From NCBI GenBank assembly GCA_008931825.1, contig QXVZ01027153.1, positions 3,170 to 44,403 on the forward strand: a stretch of DNA of 41,234 nt, given 5' to 3'. This document shows positions 31,559 to 41,234 of this stretch, piece after piece (the first letter of the stretch is position 1; each line of letters begins with the position of its first letter). The notes below the pieces were generated by a model, which saw only the letters and a list, made by a program, of their open reading frames with translations, ran no database searches and was not told where the DNA came from. Both the position numbers and the translations under genes were made by a program. Source of the DNA: Phallusia fumigata. Taxonomy: Eukaryota; Chordata; Ascidiacea; Phlebobranchia; Ascidiidae.

Positions 31559-31985
31559 ATCCATAATAGTCATATAAGCCCAAAACTTCCACGAAGCTGT
31601 CCAAGCCTGTTAGGATTGGTGAAGTCATATGCTGGACATGTTTGGTCAATGGATCACCCCTAAATTATCATTAACATAGTTGTTGTCACAAAAATAGTGA
31701 GTTGTACAAAGCATGATAAATGAATGTGAAGTGTCTGACTGTGCAAAAGGATCCTTGTGCTTTTTACTTGGGCCTGGATTTCAAAAATGTGACTGTATTG
31801 GTAGTTTCAGATGATAGAGAAATGTGCTACCTCCCTTCCTATTTACACATCGTTGGTGTATGTTGCAGAACAAATAAAATTGGCTGTTATAAAAGGGTAA
31901 TTTTTTGCCAGGCAACAGGTTGTTGGATTTTGCTTGTACATTGTACTCTACTTCTTGAAGCTTTATCTTTGATGTGTTTGTTATA

Positions 31986-32009
31986 AATAAATCGCGCTAA
32001 TTTAATAAA
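31986..32009 (+). terminator. Polyadenylation signals of NFS1
   Basis: AATAAA at 31986-31991 and again at 32004-32009, about 430-450 bases after the stop codon. They are the first canonical hexamers noticed downstream of the gene. Confidence 0.55.
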
Positions 32010-32293
32010 AGGTTGCATAATGGTTTAAACAAGGACTGAAGAAATCATATGATATGGAGCAGTTTCCACTGGAGGAGAGGTAGTTAAATACCTGGAGGGG
32101 AAGCAATTTAAAATGATGTCAATGAAAAAAAGTATGTCTATTTTTTAACATTAAATTAACTTTTGGTACAATTTGCTGTCGGAAACGCTTTCTTGTTTTG
32201 TTCATCTGTTTGTGGACTTAATTTTGTCATGTGCTTCCTTAAAATCCTCAAAGGGGAAAATGTTTTCACCTCTTTAGAGAAATTGTTTTTAAA

Positions 32294-32450
32294 GGGGAGC
32301 AATAGCGTAGCCAGCCCAAAATTTTGATGGGGGCCAAGAAACCTAACTTTACAACTTAAGAGATTTTTTCCAGAAGTAACCTTCTTCAATGTACAATTTC
32401 AATTTTTTTGGGGGGGGCATGTCCCCTTTTGCCCACCTTGGCTACTCCCC
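32294..32450. mobile_element. Putative short inverted-repeat element
   Basis: About 157 bases beginning GGGGAGCAATAGCGTAGCCA and ending TTGGCTACTCCCC. Read inward from the right, the end is GGGGAGTAGCCAAGG, so GGGGAG and TAGCCA are shared at both ends. The body has G-rich 'gatgggggcc' and 'ttgggggggg' blocks. No clean target duplication was identified, so the boundaries are approximate. 31559-32293 and 32451-32795 hold no gene. Confidence 0.5.
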
Positions 32451-32795
32451 GAAATCTTGAGCCAGCAAATCTCTTTACTGAATGGCTTTAACAAGCCCAT
32501 TTTAAAATGCATCCTTTTGGGGTTAGGTGGGTATCCAGATCGACTATTGGGATTTCTGACAATACAACAAACTAATTCAGTTGTCTACAATAGAAAGTCT
32601 TGAAAAGAAAAATTGTATTGATTGAATGAATAGAATGGAACAAAACAGATGAAATTGTGCCTGCAACATGGGCAAAAAAAATGATGATTGTGCCTTTATA
32701 ACACGATAGAACTAAAAGGAAATGAAACACACTTGTTTTAAAAAAAAAGAAGAGTGAACGAATATTCGGACAAAATCACAAATTAAGAGTTTAAA

Positions 32796-35700
32796 TTACA
32801 GGGTAACGTGCAGCGCAGTCAAAACCTGATCCACAATAGGTGTTGACTTTTCTCCAACAGCCGATCTCAGCTCGACCCCGACGCTAGGTAGCTTCCCGCA
32901 ATCTTCACGCGCCTCTATGACGTGGCACTCCAGCACCTGTTGGCCGATGAGGGCGGCCACGGTGTTTACGACGGCATTTTCGGGTAAAAATATATCCTTA
33001 GGATGCGGCATCCCGTTCAAGAGGCATCGGATTGCCTGCGCTGGGTGTTTAAGGTATTCGTTGGTCAAGATACGCAGCCTATCATGAACTGGCAGTACCT
33101 CGGTAAGCCCGTAATCAACATACTGAACTTTGGCAAGGTTCTGTCCCTGGTAGTGTTTCACAACTTCGGCGCGATACCAGCGGTCGTCGTCAGTGAACTG
33201 CGCAACACAAGGAGACCCTGGCCGCAAGTCATCCAGTGGTGTGAGGTATTTCACATCCTCGTCGTCTGGGCAGAATTCTCTAGCTGGAACTTGACGCACA
33301 AACACCACATTGTATCTTTCAATGTGCGTGACGATACAGCGAAATCGGCTGTTCACGGGAGGTAAAACCGCTTTGCCTATGCCCAGTGTACGTTGTTCAA
33401 CATCATGGTTGCCCAATTCTGTTTGGTCTTGTCCAATGGATTGCTGCGTCGCCTCCGGTTGAAAGTTTGCTTCATGCTGTTTCGCACTGGGTGACGAAAC
33501 CTCGTCCGATAATGATGCTGCAATGTCAAATTCAAGGTCCTGGCCTTTGCACAAAATATCGGAAATGCTTGTATTAACATAACCAGTAAGCGGCTGGGAC
33601 GTTTCTTTCTTCTGCATTGGGGAGGGTGAACTGTTGCGTGTGTTTTCACCAGAGCTAGTGATTAAAACGTCTTCGTCAGTTTCTGAAGTTTCGGCGTCTG
33701 CAAATATATCCATTGAACTTGCTCCTTCCGTGACAGACACAACAGAAATGGGACACTCCCCATTTGGGCTCGACATATTTGCCAGCTGTTTGTTATTGGT
33801 GAAATCTGTTGTTTTCGATACCTCTGACATATCTTGTTGTGGCTCAGAGGCCTGGGGAACTTCAGAATCTACACTGACACTAGAAAATGATTCGTTCAGG
33901 GATAATACATGAGGAAATGTGACATCTGTGGTATTCATGGTTACATCATTTGTATCATCACCGTTGACGGTGGGGTCCACAAGATCGCTTATGCATAGCT
34001 TTTTAAATCTTGAAGATTTTCTGGCTGAAGTTTCCGGGCAAGTCACATCATGAAGCATGTTGTGTTTTGGCGTCGATTTTCGCGGCGGCGAATGTAAGAG
34101 ACTTTTTCCTTCTAACTTTTCATTGTTTGAGCTTTCAGCCAGCTCAAAGTAGTTCTGGACCTGACCGGTATTACACGCCCTGGAATTTAAAATAACTGAA
34201 TTTTCCAGCTGCAAATAGTAAAGGTGGAAACATTTGGAATTGTTTTGTTGAGAGATGCCATAGTTATTTTTTATTTTTGTTTTGAGTAAAGTGCAAAACA
34301 TTAAAAAGTAAAGGGAAGCAACTGGCACCTCTTCCATAAGTGGTACTGGTTAAATGTGATTTGCTGGTAGTGCAAACTGTGGTTGAAAAACTGATTGGTA
34401 TGTGCAGCATAAGAGCAATGTGTTTAAGCAGACACGGGCACAATAACAAACTATAAATGTTCAAGAAATAATGAACAAATACCTTTTGAACATTCCCATT
34501 TTACTGGGGAGAGCAACTCCCTTCATCACCAACTCCTTGTTAACATTTACTTCATCTTTGCCACTTAAAACAAATAGCTCAACTTGTGCAGGATTTTGAG
34601 AAAACTCAGCCCCTTCGCGAGTTAACTCACATTCTTTGCCCAGAATCATTTCCTGTAACATTTAAACTGACATCTACAATCATACAAGGTTGACTTTTTC
34701 TGTTTGGACTTCATGTCAATACATACCACCTATTCAAACAAGATCTACTGAAACTGACCATCAGTGGCTTTGCTTTCACCATACTGCCATTCTACATACA
34801 CTATGACCTAATTTTAAACTGATATGAATTTACTATGATATTTACATTAGGTTCCATACCTGAAACTTTTATGGCGTGATTGTTTATGCAGTCATTGGCC
34901 CCCACACATGAAAGTTGTAGCACCATGTGCACAAAAACTTTTCATTTGTGGTCAGTAAAGGTATAAAAATGTCTTACTATTTTAGGGCTATGGATTAAAA
35001 CAAAACTAGTGACTAACTAAACACCATGACCATGACCATTTCTACCTGCCGTGAAATTTTCATTCCAATCGATGAAATGTTTCATGCTGAAAGTACATGA
35101 ACAAACCTGCACAAACAATACAAGTCCTTTTCAAGGACTGGTACCATAGTGGTTTGTAGGGTTCTAACTAATGACAGAAAAAAAAATGGAAACTGCACTG
35201 CACATTACCTGTAAAACTTCGCATGCAGTCATTGTCCACTCTTTGCTGCCACCTGCTGGATAAATATACTTGAGGCTAAACACTGTAGCCAGGGCATCCA
35301 CTTGTAGATATTTGTCTGGTATAGGGCGGAGATATTTTGAAGGCAAAGTTTCTCTCGGACCAAAGTCTACAAGACGAACTCTGAAATTCTGCACAATTAT
35401 AGTAATGTATCATGTAAATGGTCACATGTGAGATATTTATTCTGTTTGATTTTAGTTAAATCCAGAGAATCTGAAATTTTTTTCTATGAATGTCAGTTTT
35501 GAAAAAGGCATTTCTGATACTTTTATCAGACAGCATCATGAAACAATATGCTAAATATTATTGTTACCTAAACTGGTTGGAAATGATTCAGGCGGGTTGA
35601 AAGAATGTTTTTGCTATTTTCACTTCATCTAAGGCCAAAAAAATCCAAAATAGATTCTTACGTTTCCTCGAAATTTATCCTCCACTCTTCCTCGGCACCA

Positions 35701-38700
35701 TCTCTTCTCCATGTTAGAATAAACAGCACAGAGATCTCCAAGCTCCCAGTTACTTTCCCCACACATTGCATCCTGCAAAAAATATTCCGGTCTATTTATT
35801 CAGTCAACCTCGACCCACCAATTGTGTCTTTTTGTGTCTTATAACGTTCTTACATTGCGCAGCTATTTCCAGCCTAGTGATTGATTGAGTGCTACTGTGT
35901 CACTATGTTTTCTTTCAGGTAAAACATATTTCCCCACTAAACCATGTCACAGTTTGCTCTTAGAACAATATTTGTAGCATATGGATGTGTTTACAACAAG
36001 ATAAAACCAGAAGGGTGGCTTTTACCACATAGCCATTTCCACACTATTTGACTCACTTAAAAATGAAATATTCACTGTTGTTTTTATATTGGGCCCCCAA
36101 AGTTGTAGCAGATAGTAAAAAATGAATTGTTTCTTTGATGAAATCGACTTTAACTAAGAAAAAGAATTTGACACCATCATGGCCCAATCTAGAAACTTGA
36201 TGGGGATAGAATAACTGTTGGGGTTACATGTGAAGCACAGCAATTGATAACTTGACCCATACTAGTGGGCTAGTGGGGTAACTGCCGGGTCCATTGGATC
36301 AAACACAGAAATCGATACACCACAATAGCATATTCTATAAACTGTCTGAATTATATCTAATTTGGACCTCGATTACCAATTTGACCCATTTTGGGGGGCT
36401 ATTACCTAAGGGTTAAACTCACCTCAACACCCAATCTACCACCTGTAAGTCTCCTCCATTTGCAGCTAAATATTACATGTCCACAGTCTTTACCTACAAA
36501 ATTTGGAAACTGTTTAACATGTGAATTTCGCTTTTTGCCATAGATGTATTGTGAATGGAATAACTGCCAATATTCATGCCTTATGCTATTGGTTTCCACT
36601 TGTCCAAAGAGTCAGGCAACTGCTATGTTAATTGTGTGGCATGGTAAGTCTGTGTTATTACCAAATCATGTATATAGTCAACACTAAGCGGTAAAAAGTG
36701 CATAACTTCAGATACCCATCTACCATGTGTGACAATTTGAAATTTAGACAACTGTTTCTTGACCAAAACGTGGGAACAAACTATGTTAGACAACAAAACA
36801 GAGTAAAAACAATGTGTCCCCTTCATGGATGAGGACCCATAACAATGTACTTGTCTCAAAACCCTGGCACAGTTTGGTACACAGTAAACCATTACCAACC
36901 TCTGAACTGGTAAAATATTTATGCATGTCTCGGATCAGGTGATTGCACTCGTCCCATTGATCAACTGTCTGTGCATAAATTTCTGATGGATTGTCAGCAC
37001 AAGTAATTGTGACAACCACTCTTTGGTTGTCTGCACTTTCAAGAGGTGGTTTAACCTCTGGTGAATGATCTGGAGTTGCGAGCAAGCATGGTTCATCATT
37101 TTTTGCCTCATTTCTCGTGCTCCCATCTGATTGCAATAAATCACAAAGACACACACAAAATGGCATTTTATAGGAACAGTTTTCAACAAATTTCACTTTG
37201 ATTTTTTATTGAAACTTCAGAAACAGCGTTCAAAAATTAAACAAAAAGCAAAAATGAGAGAAAAAATATTTATAACTCCTTGGGACAGATAGCAGGAAAA
37301 CAGGTCAAACACAACTGCAAACCAACAATACTTTATGTTACCTTTGCACAAACTGTTACGTTCTCCAAACTGTGAAATGTTGCGTACAGTCAATCCAACT
37401 GCTAATCCTTCATACACAAGTCTCTCGTTGATGGACAAAACATTTTCACTTTTCTGCTGGTAGTCTGATGAATCGAACAATTCCACACTGTAAGAGTCGT
37501 CCCTTACTGACCTGGCACATAAATCTTTACAAAGTAAATCATGTCGACTACGGATGGGCAAAATCTACTAAGGATGGCAAAAATAGAGTTTCAGGTTGGT
37601 GGAACTTGGGTATCTTATTTTACACAGTGCTCAACCAAAAAGCATGATCGGATATGATCGTGTCATACATAGCTGTACAATGGGTTCTGGTCGAACACAA
37701 ACAATCATTTTTAATGCTCAGTGGTCTTAAGGTCACAAACTGAAGAGAAGAGGTTTAAAAAGTGAAAGATCAGTACAAGTATGTGGGTACTATGCCTGCT
37801 ATTTTGTTGTTGAGACTGTCTAAAAATTTCACAGTGAAAATGGTGGAAAGAGTTTTTAGACTTAGTCTGCAAAGGACAGCAAAAGTGGAGTAGTAACAAT
37901 AGTAAGCAATGGTCAATTTAAACTTACCTTACATACATAAGAAGAGACCTATCATCTGCCGCAAGGTCCAGAAATCGCTCGTTGGTTTCATTTGCCCATT
38001 CCCTACACCCACCAACTGGATGTATATCAGCCAGTTTACAGTACAGTGCCTAAACAATTAACATAAAGGCAAAAGAACTTATAGTTATTGCACATACCGT
38101 AAGGTTGGAAATAATCTTGTTCTTGATGATAATTACTTTGTTACATTAAATTTTAACTATGTCTTACTTGTTTTGGAAGTTTTAAAAACTCATCAGGTAT
38201 TTTTAGAGTGTCAACTAACTTCACTGTGTCTTCGTTTCCATAGTCAACATATACAACTTTGACCTGAGTCACATAAAATATATTTGAGGAGTTCAAAATA
38301 TTTACTTGTTTGGTTAACTTGGGTAAAAAATGAAAGTAGAAAACCTGTAGAATTTTAGTCACTCATTTTGCAGGTAATGCTGCATGAATGTGACAATAAA
38401 CCAAATCGTTTTTTAATTTTTTAATATATTTTTGACAATAGAACACAGCTAAACATAAAACAGGAACCATTCAGGATACTTTTTTTTCTTCCCTGAACAC
38501 TTCCAGGATGGTTGCTCTGTACCATGCTTGGCAGTGTGCATACTTTGCCAAGCAAATCATTCCTTCAAATGGAAACATTACAGTGAATGGAGCAGCTGGG
38601 TCTAGTTTTCCCGATGCTTTGCCCTTCACAAAAGCTTGGATTTTGTTTGTTAAAGATTCCAAATATTCTGCATGACTGTCCAATTGTTGCACATAAAACC

Positions 38701-41234
38701 TTAATAAAGGAATATTAGAGTAAACAGTCGAATTTCAGGGAAAAAGTCCCGAAAATATCCTATCCCATGTCGACTTTTGATGTACAGAAACAAATTTTAA
38801 CAATATATTTTAAGGAAATTTTATTGTTACAGTTTCTAAATACTACCTTATTATTTTGCTCTAACTTTTTGCATGTACTCTTTACATCAAAAAGTGAAGA
38901 CTATGTACATACTTGTCAATTGACCTAAAGTCACTTAATGTAACATTGGTGTAGGATCGAGGCATAAGAACAGTGGGCTGCAAATAATCTCGAGATCGGA
39001 CTGACTTAACACTTGAAAGTTGAACGTCAGACATTGGTATTTGCTTTGTGCTATACCTGCATAACAAAAAGTTCCTCTGTTTGTTTAGGTAACCCCTAAC
39101 TGCAAAAATCTAAAAATTCCAGTGCACCATACAAATGGTATTATAATACATACAGAAGTAAAAACAGGCTTTTTGTTTCTGCCTCACAAAACATAATCAT
39201 TTGCATGGTGATTGTTACATCAGCAAAAAAACAGTTCTTTCAAAAAGGTCAGAAAAGCTTTGTGACACAGACAGTTGACCGGAAAATCTTGGGAGTATGG
39301 CCAGTTTAATTAAGTAGATCTTGGATCCAAAGAGTTTGGTCATCCCTGATATAAGAGTGTTGAAATGAGATAACTACAGAAAAAAATCTATTTGTTTCAG
39401 AGTTATGTTAAATAAGTGAGCAGATCCTAAAAGATCACAAACAAAGGAATTACTTAAAAGTTGAATGTTTTACAAACATAAAAAGGGGGTATAAATAGAT
39501 TTATTGCTGGCTATTCAAGAAACTTTTTTGTAGGCCAATNTTTTCTTTGCTGTTGTTTTTTATATATTTTAGTCCATTTATGACATGTTTAGTTTTATTT
39601 ATACATTAATCTGTGTTGGTTAAAAAACCTAAATAAGTAAATGATTTTATCATAATGCTGAGCAAAAAACAGGTACAAATTTTATGTGAATGTGCTTAAA
39701 GTTGCCTGCAGTTAAGCAAGTAAAATATAAGTGTCACTCTGATACCTGAATAAGATTATCTGACAAAACAGAACTGGTGTCAGAAACACTATTGGTCTCG
39801 TCATTGTCTGAGTTTGTTTTTAGATCATCCACACTTGGACAAGCAACAGAATATTTAAAATTGCAAGAGTCATCAATCGATCCCCAATTCTTAGTTGCAT
39901 CAATTGTGTCTTCATGGAATTGAAGCAAAAATCTAAAGGGACAACAAATTGTAGTAAACACTATGGCTAGGGATGTCCAAAGTAGATTATCAAATTGTAA
40001 GGATTTGAATTCAAACCTGTTGTATCCATTGGTTAATAGAAACTGATATTATTTTATCCACTGTGGTGCCTGAATGGGATACTTGATATCTCCTTCATAA
40101 TTCTACTGAAACATTCCTAACTATGGCATAAACTAACCTATCACACAAATTAGAGGAAAAAACAACAGACATAAGGCACATATTTAATTTAGAGCAGTCA
40201 GGTAATACTATGTTAGTGCTGTATTCTGATTCTGCTGTATTGTTAAAAAATGCACAATTTCAAAAACGCTTCTTGCACAGAAAAAAGCAGAAGTTTAGAG
40301 TAAGAATACTATCCATAATCTGTATTTTTAGGCTAATCTCTATGTATCTGAAAGAAATAAAAAAAGCAAAGCTTTTACATGAGTAAAACCCGATCAAAAT
40401 GACACACTAAAATAGCAAAGCAAAACAACAAACTTTTTATCTTTCAATATGCATTCGCCAGCATTAGACTCTTCATCACTTTCTTCCTCTGTTGGCTTAT
40501 AGGTTTTGTTTGGGACCTTACTAAGGACACATGGTATGTTATGGGCATTCAACAAACCAGCAATTGTTTTAAATGGATCGATCACAACTGGTTCTAGTGA
40601 ATTCTCGACATTGATAATCTAAAAATGATCCAACAGAAAGTCACATGACACCAATAGATAATACTAATCTTACCATATTAGCATCCGATAAGGAATTCTG
40701 GAGTTTCTGAAGATTTCCAGTGGCAGCATCACGAAAAGTAAGAAGCTTTTTGACATGACTTGTAGAGATTCTATCAATTTCAACCATTAGATACAAAAAT
40801 GTAGCCTAAAAAATATAACTATGAATTTCCAGTAAACTAACTATCAGAACATCATGCACACAAACTTGGACTGAACCAACAATGTATAAAAACTGCTGGA
40901 TAACATTATTAGCCTTTTCCTGTGCTTCCAGTTTTACATCTTTAACCTCTTCATCAATTTGTGAAAGGAGCAACTTTAATTGATTCATAACCGGTGCTGC
41001 AAACTGAACTGCTTCAAGGAGCTGGTCAGACATTTCGCCAGATTTTTCATGAAGAGAAATAATCTGCAGTACATGTTAAAAGTAGACGTTTATTTATTTA
41101 TTTTAAAAGCCAAGCAGTAAAGCAAATTAGTGGCATTAGACACCTTGTGTTCCACATGCTCTGCTCCAATACAATCCCGGCAAATTAGTTTGTCATCTTC
41201 AATGCAGAAATGCTCCATTAGAGAATGGTGTTTT
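32796..41234 (-). CDS. RNF17/Qin-like B-box and Tudor protein, 5' end outside window
   Basis: Exons in coding order: 41144-41234 (partial), 40866-41063, 40674-40805, 40434-40618, 39746-39932, 38913-39056, 38480-38699, 38168-38263, 37928-38049, 37342-37511, 36900-37126, 35662-35772, 35209-35388, 34483-34652, 32796-34179; about 1,200 residues visible. The first exon ends a B-box 2 zinc finger (HFCIEDDKLICRDC...EHVEHK). A coiled-coil-like region follows (LLSQIDEEVKDVKLEAQEK). Three extended Tudor domains follow: 'WYRATIL...VYVDYGNED', 'WCRGRV...VRLVDFGPRET' and 'WYRAEVV...VQYVDYGLTEV'. A B-box with several Tudor domains is the RNF17 (TDRD4)/Drosophila Qin pattern. These germline proteins bind methyl-arginine tails of Piwi proteins in the piRNA pathway; the RING finger would lie beyond 41234. 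A long Ser-rich linker precedes the last Tudor domain. The junction from 39746 to 39056 does not keep phase, so an exon is missing, perhaps at the N at 39540. All other joins agree. Other TDRD proteins cannot be fully excluded. Confidence 0.8.
36190..36900 (-). repeat. Dispersed intronic repeats in the RNF17-like gene
   Basis: 36190-36420 is the inverted counterpart of the TADA2B intronic repeat ('aatttgacccattttggggggct' side). 36640-36900 is the inverted counterpart of the repeat at 30490-30620. The right edge touches the acceptor-proximal exon at 36900. A minus-strand frame at 36402-36599 in this zone is not used as an exon. Confidence 0.5.

Noticed and set aside
36402-36599. Possible extra exon of the RNF17-like gene
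   Set aside because: The exons on either side (36900 and 35772) join in phase and give a continuous Tudor domain without it; it lies in repeat sequence.

Overview
This window is eukaryotic genomic DNA. The genes have short spliced introns, the intergenic DNA is AT-rich and full of repeats, and nothing is arranged in operons. The single-N joins flanked by duplicated contig ends are what a draft assembly of a very heterozygous animal looks like. The proteins (SAGA adaptor Ada2b, mitochondrial cysteine desulfurase, a B-box/Tudor piRNA-type protein) are animal proteins. Compact introns and the overall style suggest an invertebrate chordate such as a tunicate of the Ciona type; this is an inference and was not tested.

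Left half (1-21400) is accessory DNA. It carries four genes for one unrecognised protein family, named TRF-A to TRF-D here: TRF-A 3089-3721 (-), TRF-B 9674-10264 (+), TRF-C 13133-13744 (+) and TRF-D 15933-16325 (-). Each is a single open exon. A, B and C share an N-terminal leader, a WY[HK]RxxxC box, a YCWPR box and a C-terminal half whose spacing of aromatic and 'SGKYFGVD'-type motifs resembles a beta-trefoil. TRF-D is a shorter, basic, divergent relative. No signal peptide is visible. Around them are hAT-type and other inverted-repeat elements, a 1.3-kb tandem duplication (5443-8108), an older segmental duplication (588-1292 versus 12040-12690), a 62-bp perfect palindrome (18807-18965) and two places where unmerged contig ends duplicate sequence (4400-4612 and 16170-17000).

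Right half (21450-41234) is ordinary gene-dense DNA with four conserved genes: TADA2B (21452-25153, +, nine exons, one with a GC-AG intron), GGCT (25445-25939, -, one exon, converging on TADA2B), NFS1 (27714-31558, +, nine exons, complete) and an RNF17/Qin-like B-box plus Tudor gene (32796-41234, -, at least 15 exons visible, 5' end outside the window). Exon joins were read by hand from splice signals, reading phase and family knowledge. They agree in phase for TADA2B and NFS1; in the RNF17-like gene one junction near the N at 39540 does not.

The conserved genes have separate housekeeping or germline roles and no evident pathway link to each other. The most promising undescribed element is the TRF cluster, which could be a lineage-specific family of leaderless, possibly secreted beta-trefoil (cytokine-like or fascin-like) proteins. 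That function is a hypothesis only.
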